Origin: Linanthus parryae
Taxonomy: Eukaryota > Streptophyta > Magnoliopsida > Ericales > Polemoniaceae
Length of the DNA stretch: 64,000 nt
NCBI GenBank assembly: GCA_023055425.1
Contig: JALGPY010000006.1
Coordinates: 75,824,435-75,888,434, forward strand
Direction of reading: 5' to 3'
Shown here: one piece after another, positions 20,701 through 32,482 of the stretch
How positions within the stretch are numbered: the stretch's first letter is position 1
Layout of the letters: each line of letters starts with the position of its first letter
The notes under the pieces: model-generated
What the model was told of the DNA's origin: nothing
The model's database searches: none
What the model saw: only the letters and a program-made list of their open reading frames with translations
Position numbers and translations under genes: made by a program

Positions 20701-21983
20701 GGTTGCTCATAAATAGAGAAAGTACCCGTGACAACTCCATGTGCAGCTTCTGCCTCAGTTTATGTCAGCACATCAATTCTACCCACGTTTGTATTCTGAG
20801 CTCCTGCTCCTCCTGCTCCTGCTCCATTGTTGTTGTTCCCGTATCCAGCATTATTGTTGTTCCCGTATTTAACATTATTGTTCCCTATCATGGGTTGACC
20901 TCCGTTCTGTCCTGCATTGCCTGGGTTGTAGTTTTGCTTCCTGCCATATCCATTGCCTCCATTGTTCTGATAGTGACGGTTCCCACTCTGCTGGTTCCCA
21001 AACTACTGGTTGCGACCAACGTTGTTCCCGTTCTTCTGGCGGCTTCCCTGGTAGTTGTTCTGTTCTGGCCTTCCAAAGTTGCCTCCTTGGTTTATTGGAT
21101 GGTTTCCGACTGGTGGTAATCGACACTCATAAGCTCGGTTCCCCCTCTTGCCACAATTAATGCAAGTGACTATGTTTCCTGCACAATCCTCTACGGGATG
21201 GTTTCGTGGGAACTTCTTGCAATAACAACGACGAATTTTCTGAGCTCCACTGTTATGTTGATTGCCACGATACTGCCCTTGGTTACTTCCTCCATTTTTA
21301 GGCTTGAACCTCTAATTGCCCTTGGCAAAGTTTTTGTTGCTTCCTTCTGCTTCTTCTAGATTACGCTTCTTACGTTTCTCTTCTTGGGTGACACAAACTC
21401 GCCAGATGTCTCCACCTCTATCGTAGGCTTCGTGAAGATTAGAGTAGGTTCTGCTCAGCAGAGTCTCTTGTATCCTTTCGTGCAGTCCACCGATGAATCT
21501 GGAAGCTTTGGAATCTTCAACAGGCACCATGTTTCCTACGAACCGCGTCAATTCTATAAATTTCCGGAAATACTCAATCACAGAGTCATTTCTTTGTTGC
21601 AGGTTTTGGAATTCTTGTTCTTTGCTCCTTTTCACATGGTGGGGTTAGAAACGAGCTCTGAGCCCAGTTTGAAGGGCCTCCCAATTGAAGTTGGTTTCAG
21701 CTAGCAGAGTCTCTCGTACGTTTCTCCACCAGAGGTTCGCTTTACTTTTTAAGTAGAAGATCGTGTAGTTGATTTTCTGATCATGAGGACATTCTATCGT
21801 CTCAAGGACTTCATCCATTTCCATGATCTTGTCTTCCAACTCGACAGGATCCTCTTTCCCAGTGACCTCCATTGGCTTCATTTTGGCTACTTTCTTGGCC
21901 CAGTTAGTTCCTGCCTGTCCTCCGTTATTAATTATTTGAGACATTTGCGCGAGGAATTGCTCCATAGAGATGTTATCAGCCAT
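20700..21983 (-). pseudogene. Chromovirus gag
   Basis: The start ATG at 21983 gives MADNISMEQFLAQMSQ. The capsid-like region reads WWRNVRETL and, after an in-frame TAA (21645-21647), FQNLQQRNDSVIEYFRKFIE and FIGGLHERIQETLLSRTY. The zinc knuckle region reads CINCGKRGNRAYEC, in which the canonical His is replaced by Asn. A long Asn/Gly/Gln-rich tail follows (GYGNNNNAGYGNNNN type). Several further stops occur. Confidence 0.85.
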
Positions 21984-22459
21984 TGGTTCCTGTCAAAATT
22001 TCCTAAAGTAATATCGTAAGGTTTCTATCAGTCACATCCTACGTAGGGTATCCTTGGTAAGGATCGCAGGAACCTCAATAATCATCTCATCATTTCAAAA
22101 TTAATATATCTAACACCATTATCACACAAACTAACATGCATCATAGAGTAATTTCGCAATAAATCACATAATACTTATGTCTGCAAAAATCATAACTCAT
22201 CTATGAAATCAAGATAGTACATCTAGTACAAATCAAATTATGCTTTCCTCCTTCTCATCATAAAGATGAAGAATAATATGCATCTCAAATAAACTCATGA
22301 ATCTGCAACACAGGATGCGGGTGGGTGGGAATAATCAAGAAATAGGCTACCCATAACCCGACGGCTTTTCCATTTTTTAATTATCTTTCACTAAGTTCAT
22401 TTTAAGTTGCCCTACATGTTTTTAATTCCTTTTAATGGATTGCTTGCTCCGATATCACC
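21984..22459 (-). other. Leader and primer binding site of the chromovirus
   Basis: A non-coding leader of 460 bp. Next to the LTR the minus strand reads GGTGATATCGGAGC (22446-22459), a degenerate match to the initiator tRNA-Met PBS. Confidence 0.7.
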
Positions 22460-23582
22460 TGAAATCACACCCTTATCCAGGTCGGACTAAATCGGAAGGG
22501 CGATGCTAAGAGTAAGCATAACATCCCAAATTATTTATTTATTACATAATATTAAACATCACAAAAGTCTCTAAATATTACACACGCATTTCCAAAACTA
22601 CTACATTATGTTGAACTAGCCATACTACATTACTACTCGTGCTGATATCCATCTAAGTGAGTCTCGTACCTTGCTACGCCATAGTCTTCAGCTCCTAAGC
22701 CTGCGGTGGGAAGGAAACAGGAACCGTAGTTTTCAAAGTAAGCATAGAAATACTGAGTAAGTAACACCCAAGCTCGTAAAACAGATGATGACGAATAAGT
22801 TCTTTTAAACTTGTTGAATAAAGTAAGAGCACAAGTAAAAATTCTATTTATTTTAATTTTCTTTTTCAACTTGCAAACGGGGAGTATGATTCCCAATCTC
22901 TTCTTCTTTTCTTTTATAAATGTCCAAATCTCAGTGAAAATTGTATTATTAACTTTGTTGGTACGGGGAAGATCTACTAACTCTACGCATCCAAGACCTT
23001 AAGTGCCGGCACCCCCTTAAGACTCCTCGCGGCCAGAGAGGTGAGTACATGGAGCGAGCCGAAAGGTTGCGACCGATTTAAAATAAACGGGTCGAGTGAC
23101 CGCAGCCAACACGACCAATCTAATCAAAAGCAAATATAACGATCCCCGCACAACTCTTTCCACTTTACGTTAATTACGAATTATTATTATTCGTGTGACA
23201 GTATCAAAGCATAGCAATACAACTCCTTTAAGGTGTAAAGAAATCACACATAAAACATGTAAATAAATAACAAATGCATTTTGAGACAATTTTTAAAAAT
23301 CAAATTGGGACACGAAATGAGCTAGGCACGCAGTGCTTGGCATGTTCACTTACCTTATTTTAGTAGCAATAGCACGTCCTAGCAGTGAATCAGGCCTACA
23401 AAATCGGCACCAATAAATCGTAACTTCTAAGTCAATAAACACTCAAATAAAATGCTACAAGTCCTAACGAGTATTCTCTTTATATCAACCCGACCCCCCA
23501 CTAGTTAACTTACTAACGTTTTACTTAGTTTACAATTTTCTATAAACAAAATTACATAAAATAGCGTGTCTATTTTTAAACG

Positions 23583-23665
<83 letters not shown>

Positions 23666-25360
23666 CTAAAAGTAGCTAATTAAATACGGAAATTATTCTA
23701 AAAATATGAGCTAAAAAAATGAGAACTAACAAGAATTTTTATTTACGAACTATTTCGAATTATAACGATAAAATGATATTTCGACTACTACATTATAAGA
23801 AAATTCTACACGATGCTACAATGTTAACAAGCTAGGGAAATGTCAATTTTTACAAGTTTTAGAAATCCAATTTGCAAGCGAAGTGTCTTAACTTGACTTA
23901 TTTATAATTTTCAATAAAATGTTTCTTGTTTTATTTTTAGCGAACGATCCGAACATTATTTCGATACCCGAGTCATTTTTCGGGGCGGGAACGAAAACTA
24001 GTAGTTTTAGAAATTATTTTTCATCCAAAATTAACATTTTTAATTTTAGCGAAAAGTGTAACGTTTAAGGAAAAGACAAGTAGTTCCCTTTAAGTTTTAG
24101 TAAAAGATAGCAAACACCCCCTAACTCACAACTCAGATTTAAAAAGATACTAACTCCCCCCTTAACAGATTCTTATATACAAACATCTCCCCCTTATTAT
24201 ACACTATACACAGTTTTATTAAACTAATTTCACCCCTTAAGATGAACTTAAATTTTATCAATCTAAACTCAGATTCAAGCTAGAAATATTCGATTTTGAC
24301 TATCTATAACGACTAATTACAGGGTTTAGAACATACCTAGGCCAAAAATTTGGCCGAAACCGTCAAGAAATGACTGACGAGGTGCTCGAAGGTTGAGATG
24401 GTGGCGGTTACTGGAGCGTCCTATCTTCCTTGTGAGCCTTCTACTGCACTCCTTGGACTCTTAGGAGTTGACAGGAAGCTACGGAAAGAGTGGGTGCTGT
24501 CAGGTGCAGCTTGGCCAAAGATTGGCCGGCCGTTAATGGAGTTTCGGCGACTGCTATGGTAGTGTCGCTGCTGTTGGTGTCTCTTTACCTCTGTTTATGG
24601 TCAGAGGAGGGTGAGATGAGATGCAGCGACATATAGGGGAAGGCATAAGAGGTGAGAGAGAGATAGGGGTGGTTTTGCTTTCTCGTTGGTGGTTGCCGTC
24701 GACAACAATGGTGGATGTGGTGGTGGTTGTGGCTGCTGCCAACACTGCTTTGCTGCTGTTATCCTCAAGAAACAGAGGGGTAGTGAGAGTTAGATGGAGC
24801 GGGGAGTGATGTACATGGTTTTACTTGCCGAAGCTTGAAAGTGGTGGTGGTGGTGATGAAAATTACAATGGTGATGGTGGTGGTGAGGCGGCTATCATGG
24901 GGTGCCAGGTGGGTGATGGGGGTTTATATAGAGTGAGTGAGGCGGTGGCCGGATATGGGTGGTGAACACGGCGCTTGGCTGTGAAGGCAAAGAAAATGAA
25001 GGTGGTGGTTGTTCTTGTACGTGAAAAGGAAGGAAGAGGAAGATGAAAACATTCTGGAAAGTGAAAATTCACATAAAATAACGGTTTCTTTTTTGGTAAT
25101 AATTGGGTCTGATAAACGTACCAAAATGGGAGTGATTGGGTGTAGCCTACAACCAATATCTCGTGGTGGTCGTACCCGCGCTATCAACTAAAAATTTAAC
25201 AAACGCTCACGTATTAATTTACGAATACTAATCTAATATTTTCTATAAACTCACACATATAAAAACCCGATAAATTACCCAAATATTATTTTGAAACTAA
25301 TATTCTTATTTAGCTTCTAAAAGTACTATTTTACCCTCGCTAATTAGACGGGGTAAAACA
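22460..25360 (-). repeat. 5' LTR of the Tekay-type chromovirus (2.9 kb)
   Basis: The LTR runs from TGAAATCACACCC (next to the PBS) to GACGGGGTAAAACA. On the minus strand it starts TGTTTTACCCCGTCTAATTA. It contains a (TTA)n tract, AT-rich sequence and a GGT-rich part near its right end. Open frames inside it (22633-22896, 24554-24745, 24863-25187) show no domain and are regarded as non-coding. Confidence 0.85.
23584..23665. repeat. (TTA)n microsatellite, about 27 units
   Basis: Perfect trinucleotide tract of 82 bp inside the chromovirus 5' LTR. The other LTR copy lacks this region in the window, so its age relative to insertion cannot be judged. Confidence 0.97.
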
Positions 25361-25452
25361 AAGGGGATACGTGACCGCGCATCCTCGACGAGGACGTCGA
25401 GTATATAAGGTGGGGAGATTGTAATATCCCGTCTCAGATCGAGATATTGTGG

Positions 25453-25454
<2 letters not shown>

Positions 25455-25491
<37 letters not shown>
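25455..25491. repeat. (TA)n microsatellite in the TRIM LTR
   Basis: A run of TA dinucleotides, about 18 units, replaces the short TGTATATATGG seen at the same place in the complete TRIM LTRs (27230-27240, 27570-27582). This indicates local expansion. Confidence 0.95.
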
Positions 25492-25493
<2 letters not shown>

Positions 25494-25542
25494 TGGTTGG
25501 GGGACTGTAATATCTTGCCCCACATTGGAGAGTTTTGAGTTT

Positions 25543-27053
25543 TGTTGGTGTAGATGCCCTAGAGGCAATCTATTTTAGTGTGAACCTTTTTTTGACTAGA
25601 GTATTCATTTTATTATTTATGGAAATATTTAATAAAATGAAGTCTTCAGATTACAATTGTTGTTTATCTTAAATATCCCTAGTCAAGTATATTGACTAAT
25701 AAGATAATAAATATGCATGAAGACTAGTATGTGGGTAAATTGATATAAAGATATCAAGTCTGACAAATGGGTATGCGTTAGGAGTAATGACATACTACAT
25801 TTACCCACCACGAAAAGGCTACATATAAATTATGTGAATGTCACAAGTGCTTCTCGTAGTGACAATGGTGTTCTGGTCCTTACATTTGAAGTCACTAGAT
25901 ACTCTAGTTGTGAAATATCATGTTTTGATATCATCAAACGTTACACTGTAACTGGGTAACTATAAAGATGATAATCGATAATGATTGGAAGAAAGCAGAG
26001 AGATGGTAGTGAAGTCACTAGATAGGATTTGTCCCTCCCCCATAACTGGAGTAAATATCCAACGAGTCACTCGAGGGGTAGTGCTTATGGAATGTCTGTC
26101 CAGAATCAGATTAAACAATATGTGATATTGTTGTTATCTGTACAGATAAGCCTATTCCAAGGATCGAGAAACTATAAATTATATAAACGAGTGTGACATC
26201 TATGTCTCGTGTCCAATCCAGATATAGAGACAAAGAATACACAACACGGTAACATTGGGCACACATTTTTTCAGATCACTGACTATTTCTATTAGTTGGG
26301 TGGCATTGATGTGTTGCTAGACATCGCTCAACGTTTCTAATTGCTACTATCAACTTAATAGAAACCTACAAGATGACACACCAAAATGATCAAACTGGAT
26401 ATGGATGTTAATTAGTTGGACTAATTAATAATTAAAATGATCAAGGATCAAAACGCAACCACATACAAAGTTAGTTGGACTAAATTCCAAAGTGGACTAA
26501 TCCGTGTATGGAGATGATTAGGCTATTAGACTAATCCGTGTATGGACATGATTAGGCTATTAGACTAATCTGTGTATGAACATGATTAGGCTACAAGACT
26601 AATCGTGTACGAACATGATTAGTATTGTGGCAAGCTTGTAGTCAATAAGGAGTTATTGACTATAAAAGGGGAGTCCTAGCTCTATTATTTCCTATGAGTT
26701 GTCTTTGAGTGAAATAATCAGAGCAAGGAGAGAGCGTAGAGAGGCACATGGCACCCACTACCCGTCGGCTCCAAGAGGCTTAACCTCTTCCTCGTTTTGC
26801 CTGATCAGCTTGATTTGATCATGCTCCTGATGATTCCTTCTTCTACATTGCCAGAACTAGGCGCGGATAAGATTCCAGTTGGAAATACTAAGGTGTGGAT
26901 ACCGGTAGAGATGAGGACGCTATTCTTCGTTGTGATCACACAGACTTACAAGGTACACATTTCTTCCTTTATCATGTTATGAGAGCTTAACGTGCGATTC
27001 ATGGAGGGATTTGATCAGGAAATTTTATTTTATTTCTTCATCAAAACCCTACG
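25543..27053 (+). mobile_element. Angela-type solo LTR (1511 bp)
   Basis: Starts TGTTGGTGTAGATGCCCTAG, as the Angela-type LTRs do on their own strand, and ends ATCAAAACCCTACG, where ACA would be expected. It is flanked by AGTTT at 25538-25542 and 27054-27058. No internal region is present, so it is a product of LTR-LTR recombination. The host TRIM LTR continues on both sides. A TATA-like TATAAAAGG near 26661-26669 may be its promoter. No gene lies inside. Confidence 0.85.
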
Positions 27054-27179
27054 AGTTTGACATATGGTATATGGTAAAACTTCTGGATTACTAATCGCAC
27101 CTTCAAGGCTTAAGAATTTTTATATGGTGGCACGCATAAAGAAGTTGTCGAGACAATAATCTGCTCGGGTTACACATGT

Positions 27180-27744
27180 TGTAATATCCCGTCCCACATC
27201 GAGATATTGTGGTTTGATATTGTGGATTAGATGTATATATGGTTGGGAGATTGTGATATTATGTCCCATATCGTAGATTTTTGAGTTTGACATCTGGTAT
27301 ATAGTAGACCTTGTGGATTACTACTAGCACCTTCAAGGCGTAAGCATTTCTGTTTGGTGGTACAGGTAATGACATTGTTGGGACAGTAATCCACGAGTGT
27401 TACAAATGGTATCAGAGCCAACCCTGGTCCCGCAAGGGCTCCATGGCGCTTCGTCGCCAGCTAAGGGGATACGCGACTGGGCACACTCGACGAAGACGTC
27501 GAGTATTTAAGGTGGGGGGATTGTAATATCCCGTCCCACATCGATATATTGTGGTTTGATATTGTGGATTAGATGTATATATGGTTGGCAGATTGTGATA
27601 TTATGTCCCACATCGGAGATTTGTAAGTTTGACACCTGGTATCTAGTAAACATTGTGAATTACTACTAGCACCTTCAACTTAAGCATTTTTATCCGGTGG
27701 TATGGGTAATGAAGTTTTTGGGACAGTAATCCATGGGTATTACA
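27180..27744 (+). mobile_element. Complete TRIM (565 bp)
   Basis: LTRs 27180-27404 (225 bp) and 27522-27744 (223 bp), both TGTAATATCCCGTCCCACAT to TTACA. The PBS TGGTATCAGAGCC (27407-27419) matches initiator tRNA-Met. The internal region is about 100 bp, and the polypurine tract TTAAGGTGGGGGGAT lies at 27507-27521. The target duplication CATGT is at 27175-27179 and 27745-27749. There is no coding capacity; mobilisation would need enzymes from another element. Confidence 0.93.
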
Positions 27745-27789
27745 CATGTAATGCGCCTACGTGGTTAACAACGTCACCGTCGGCCGTAG

Positions 27790-29397
27790 TGTCACTTCCA
27801 ACTGACAATAGAACCTCCCAGAGTGAAAAAATAAGTGGTCATTAATCATCTACTATCCATATCTCATACATAGCCTGATTCTGGGAAACTTGTGACCAAT
27901 ATATCCTGATCATCCCCGTAAAGGAAACCTATATCCGGAATGCATTTGAGATATCTGAAAATCCTCTTTACCGCTTGCCAATGTTACTTCTTCGGTTGAG
28001 CCATAAAACGACTAACTACACGAACATCAAATGCTAAGTCCAGTGAAAATTATAGCATACATTATTCTTCCAACCATGCTTGCGTATAGAACCATAGACA
28101 TGTACTCATTCTCCTCGTCAGTCAGGACGGTGTACTTCCCATCTTACGGTTAGTTGCTACTGGATTATCTACAGATTTTGCTGAAGAAATCCAAAACATA
28201 TTCATGATTTTCTTGATGTAATCGTCTTGGTATAAAAACAACTTATTCTTCTGCCTATCCCTATAAATCTCTACTCCAAGGATGTTACGAGCAGCACCAT
28301 GATCCTTCATCTCGAATTCTGCAATAAGCGACCCTTTAGTTCTTAAATAAATGTCCACCTTATTCTGATATGCAATCAAAATATCATCCACATACAAGAC
28401 TATGTAGATGTGTGAATCATCATGTACCTTGTATTTCACACAACAAGCATATGGTCACTTCTAATAAACAAGCTGTAACATGTAGTTATCAAAGCGCTTA
28501 TACCATTTCTTGGGATACTGCTTGAGTCCATACATATATTTCTTCAACTTGCACACATAGTTTTCTTTACCAGGAACTTGGAATCCATCCGGTTGGCTCA
28601 TGTATTTCTCATCTTCCAACTCTCCATGTAGGAAATCTATTTTCACATCTAATTGCTCAAGTTCCAAATCCCAGTGTGCTACTATTTCTAGTACTACTCT
28701 AATTGAAGTATGTCAAGCAACCGGAGAAAAATCTTGTTGTATTCAACTCCCTCCCTTCGAGTGAAACCTCTATCAACCACTCTTACCTTATACTTGATGC
28801 CCTATGTAGGTGAAATTCCTTTCATTTTCTCAAAAACCCATTTTCAAGTAACTATCTTCCTTCCAATTGGCAGTTTTGCAAGCTCCCATGTATGATTCTT
28901 GCTAAGGGACTCCATCTCTTCCTCCATAGCGGCAATACACTTTGTTGACTCAGATCCTAAAATCGCGAACTTATACGTACATGGCTCATCCTCCAATTCT
29001 TCGACTACCTGAAATGAATAACTAACTTTGCCTCTTGGCTTCTTCCCGGTTTGATTCTCCACCAGTTTCTTCCATTCCTTGAATTTTCCAAAAACTTTAC
29101 TCTTGTGTTTCATTAAGGATATCCAAGTCATCCTGTATGAATCGTCAATGATGCCCAAAAAGTATTTATGACCGCCTAGCAACTGAACTCGAGATGGACA
29201 CTAACTGTCTGATGAATGTTGTCCAACGTGCCCTTGGTCCCGTGGATGTCCTCTAGAAACTTGGTACGATGTAGCTTTCCAAACACACAGTGCTCATAAA
29301 AACCTAGGCTCTTGGCCTTATGCCCGCTGAGAAGCTCTTTGTACGAGAGTACCTACAACCCGCGCTCACTCGTATGACCGAGTCTCATATGCCATAC
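27790..29397 (-). mobile_element. Tork-type Ty1/copia relic
   Basis: Degenerate pol fragments in minus-strand order: pre-integrase (GHTSERGL, EHCVFGKLHRTKF), part of the integrase core (GGHKYFLGIIDDSYRMTW, FKEWKKLVENQTGKK), a jump to the RT linker (EEMESLSKNHTWELAKLP), RT (LEDEKYMSQPDGFQVPGKEN, VCKLKKYMYGLKQ, LYVDDILIA) and a trace of RNase H near 27850-28100. Many stops and frameshifts occur, and much of integrase is missing near 29040. No LTRs were recognised. The right end is cut by the Angela-type LTR at 29398. About 45 bp left of 27790 I see nothing. Confidence 0.85.
28122..28439 (-). pseudogene. Copia reverse transcriptase fragment (catalytic box)
   Basis: Contains IVLYVDDILIAYQNKVDIYL, the copia YVDD box, followed by FEMKDHGAARNILGVEIYRD and YIKKIMNMFWISSAKSVDNP, all typical of Tork-type elements. 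The frame ends at 28122 and the neighbouring RT block (28461-28667) is in another frame. Confidence 0.85.
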
Positions 29398-29744
29398 TTT
29401 TGGGTTTTAGGCAATCAAATGCAGCAAAAATAACAAAATTATTTTCCTAAAACCCATTAAAGACCCATGTGAATGAGCATAATCATCATGATTAGAGGTT
29501 ACCTCAGTCAATGACGATCACTAGCGCAGATTGAAGAATCGACGCCTCTACGATATCCACACGAACAGATCTGAAGTGGACTTCCTCTTCTATAGTGCTA
29601 GCCTGCTGAAGAATATGAAGGATCTTGTCTCAAAAGATGACTGAACTTGGATGTGCACGATGGCCAGATCCAATATGAGTCGTTGGGTACAAAGAGGGGG
29701 TGGAACTGGCTTGGCCAAACCCTAGGAGGCAAAACTCTTTTTTA

Positions 29745-29779
<35 letters not shown>

Positions 29780-31230
29780 TGCGTATGTGGGTGTGGGAAT
29801 GTATAAAGCTGAATTTCATAGCCTATGGTTCTATTTATTGGCTAGAGAATTCATCTTTGCTCTTTAATCCTAACAATTAGGATTAGTTTGCATTCTAGTC
29901 CACAATTTCTCTCTAGTCCAACTAATGAGCACAATATACACTTTCGTCCAAAAAATTCATTATTTCTCTTTGGGTCATTGAATAAAACCTACCTTCATTA
30001 TTACATTTGTGACACAACCCTCTGCACTTTTAAGTTTCCACACCAACCCCCTACATTTTACTATTCTGTGACACTTAACCCAAAACCGGTAACGCCGTTA
30101 AGGAATTGGACAGAACAAAGTCACGTGGCCGACACATGATGGCTTATTGGCAATTTCTCACTTTGGTCACGTGACTTTGTTCCGTCCAATTTATCAACAA
30201 CATTATCGACTTTGGGTTAAGTGTCATATAATAGTAAACTGCGGGGGGTTGGTGTGGAAAATTGAAAGTGCAGAGGGTTTTGTGTCACAAATGTAATTGT
30301 GCATGTAGGTCTTATGTCAATTACCCTTTCTCTTTAGTCCAACTAATTATCAACTAATTCCAGTTAGATCTATTCATGTGTGTGACCAAGTAGGCTCGTA
30401 ATTACGTTGGCCGTAACAATTACAAACATTAAGCGGTATCTAGCAATGCATCAATGCTACCAACTAATAGGAATGTCAGTGATCTGACTAACCTCTGTGA
30501 CCAATGTTACCGTGTTGTATAATCCCGTTGTCTCTTCTATAGACACAAGGCATGGAGTGTCACCCTTTTTATATCCAATCTATTGTTTCTCGATTATCTC
30601 AATAGACTTAGACAAACAAATGACATCAATATCTCATACCAATTCATTTGAGCTGGCCATGCATTTCTCCAAGTCTCACTCACCGAGTGGCCATGGATAT
30701 TTACTCCTGTTATGCATAAGGGACAAATCCTATCTACATCACTCACATTTCTCCGCATGTTTCATAGCATGTCCAATTGTCAAACTTATAATCACCGTGT
30801 TGCAGTATGACGTTTGATGATATTAGAACATGTACTCCACATCTAGAGAATGTAGTGACTTCAAGTCAAATGATCACAACACCATTGTCACTATGAGAAC
30901 CATTTGTGACATTCAGATAACTCCCATGCACTGTTCTCATGGCGGGTCAATCCAGTACACCAGTACTCCTAATGCATACCCATGTGTTAGACTTGATGTT
31001 CCTTATCAATCAACCCACATACCAGTCTTGTTGCATTATAATTGTCCTAATCAACTATAATACTTTTGACAAAAAAAACTATAATACTTGACTTGAGATA
31101 TTTAAGAATACAACATTCATATTCTAAGCACTTCATTATGTCAACATATCTCCATATCGATAACACAATGAATCTAAATCCTTTACAAATGTTCGCGATA
31201 AACAGATTGCCTCTAGGGCACATTCCAAGA
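29398..31230 (-). repeat. Angela-type 3' LTR carrying a MITE
   Basis: Left end TTTTGGGTTTTAGGC, right end GGGCACATTCCAAGA; both termini are mutated from TGTTGG/CCAACA. It aligns with 10190-11602 in order but is clearly older and more diverged. A (CT)n tract lies at 29745-29771. Confidence 0.85.
29972..30326. mobile_element. Mutator-type MITE (355 bp)
   Basis: The terminal inverted repeats extend over more than 100 bp. The left end is GGGTCATTGAATAAAACCTA and the right end, read on the other strand, is GGGTAATTGACATAAGACCT. Both go on to share ACATTTGTGACAC, CTCTGCACTTT and CACCAACCCCC. The flanking 9-bp duplication TTTCTCTTT is perfect (29963-29971 and 30327-30335), the length made by Mutator-like transposases. 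It has no coding capacity. Confidence 0.93.
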
Positions 31231-31489
31231 GTCTCCCACTTGCACTAGAGTCAATCTGGTGCATCTCGTATGCCTATAGATCTAGTGGCCTTCATGCTTA
31301 CGCTGAGCAAGGGATTTGGTAAGTGGGTCCGAATATTGTCGTCTATTGGCGCTTTGCATATATTCAGATCTCCTCTATGATCTCTCGAAAGAGATGATCT
31401 TTTTTGAGTATGTGCTTGGACCGTTGGTGAGATCTGGGTTCCTTAGCCTGTGCGATTGGACCATTGCTGTCATAATAAATGAGATTTTC

Positions 31490-31645
31490 CATAAATGTTT
31501 TTGCGATGCATTCATATTGAATACAAACATAGAAGCATCAAAAAGCATGAAGAAAAAGATGCTGAAGAAGACCCTTTGGGGTGTAGTTGAGTTAGTAGGG
31601 TTTGCATTCTTAAGTATTTTAGTGTTCATATTCAGGTATTGAGTT
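31490..31645 (+). other. Orphan ORF end with C-terminal hydrophobic segment
   Basis: Right after the broken end of the Angela-type element, the + strand frame reads CDAFILNTNIEASKSMKKKM, then LVGFAFLSILVFIFRY and a stop at about 31642. A basic stretch followed by a hydrophobic helix at the extreme C-terminus resembles a tail anchor. I do not recognise the family. It may be the 3' end of a captured or truncated host gene, or chance. Confidence 0.25.
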
Positions 31646-32405
31646 CAATCACTGGGGTAAGTCAATACCTGCCCATTGGCGTCCTCAACTACGAGTACGT
31701 GAGTCCGAGTTTTTTCATAATGGTTTACCTCTAGTGTAGTTTGCAGGCGATTATAATAGAGCGGGTGTTTATTCAGTGAAGAATAGCTGCAACAGGTTCC
31801 TATGTCGTTAGAAAATAAATCTACCTATGTTCTACCACGTTCTTCCTACTTTGACTTTTGATGAATATTTTTCCCCGGTAATTTGGTTAAAAAAATAATA
31901 CAAGAATTCAGTAATCTTTTTACTGTGAGACACCCTGAAAAGATAGTCAGATTCTTGCATCGTTTTGCTAACCAAATCACCGATTGACCCAGTAAATAGT
32001 GCACTAGAAAGAAGCAGACGAAACGGAGTTAGTAATACATAAGAGAAGCATGTTACATAAGAATGACAACATTGTATACTATGTTTATGCGTTTTTTTTT
32101 AACTTATTTGATTTTGTTGTGGTGTATGTGAACATGGTTTTTGCTGAATAATGTCATCTGCAAATGCAATGTGTTGAAACATTCTAGACATTTACTCTTC
32201 CCCACCATTAGTTATAAGATTTACACTTTGGTGGTATGAAATGTTCTCAATTTGTGAAATACCAGACTCTTTTCCTCTGTCTTGGAATGTTCCCAATGGC
32301 TCGGACTCGTCTCAAACACTGCAGTAGCTTTTACGAATAACCATTGAAGGCTAATCCAACGATTTGGTAATATCTAGCGTTTCACTCCCTTAATACACGC
32401 ACATA

Positions 32406-32482
<77 letters not shown>

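Larger units (their letters stand above)
8031..25360 (-). mobile_element. Del/Tekay-type chromovirus (Ty3/gypsy), interrupted
   Basis: In minus-strand order: 5' LTR 22460-25360, PBS at about 22446-22459, gag, protease, reverse transcriptase, RNase H, integrase, chromodomain, polypurine tract 8537-8550 and a 3' LTR cut to 506 bp (8031-8536) by the Tat-type insertion. An Angela-type copia (10190-18663) splits integrase. The LTR start TGTAATACCCCGTC, the LTR of about 2.9 kb and the chromodomain fit the Del/Tekay clade. Coding parts carry in-frame stops (21645-21647, 9872-9874) and frameshifts, and the two LTR copies differ visibly, so the element is old and inactive. It sits in the internal region of a TRIM (25361 onward). 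Confidence 0.85.
25361..27174 (+). mobile_element. TRIM element remnant, split twice
   Basis: 25361-25419 matches the internal region of the complete TRIM at 27421-27521, sharing AAGGGGATACG, GACGTCGAGTAT and the tract AAGGTGGGGAGAT. The right LTR follows: 25420-25542, interrupted by an Angela-type solo LTR, and 27054-27174. It starts TGTAATATCCCG and ends GGTTACA. The chromovirus (8031-25360) is inserted in the internal region, and the left LTR is outside the window. It has no coding capacity. Confidence 0.8.
29398..31489 (-). mobile_element. Angela-type copia, 3' LTR and end of pol only
   Basis: LTR 29398-31230 (1833 bp, about 1470 without the MITE insertion), polypurine tract AAGTGGGAGAC (31231-31241), and 250 bp of RNase H coding sequence. 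That sequence includes a minus-strand match to DNTGAIAQSKDPRSHQ (here read as YYDSNGPIAQ). The match to the intact element at 10190-18663 stops at about 31489, where unrelated sequence begins. The left end sits inside the Tork-type relic. Confidence 0.85.

Noticed and set aside
27180..27744. Cassandra-type TRIM with a 5S rRNA-like LTR
   Set aside because: The LTR shows no recognisable 5S rRNA promoter boxes.
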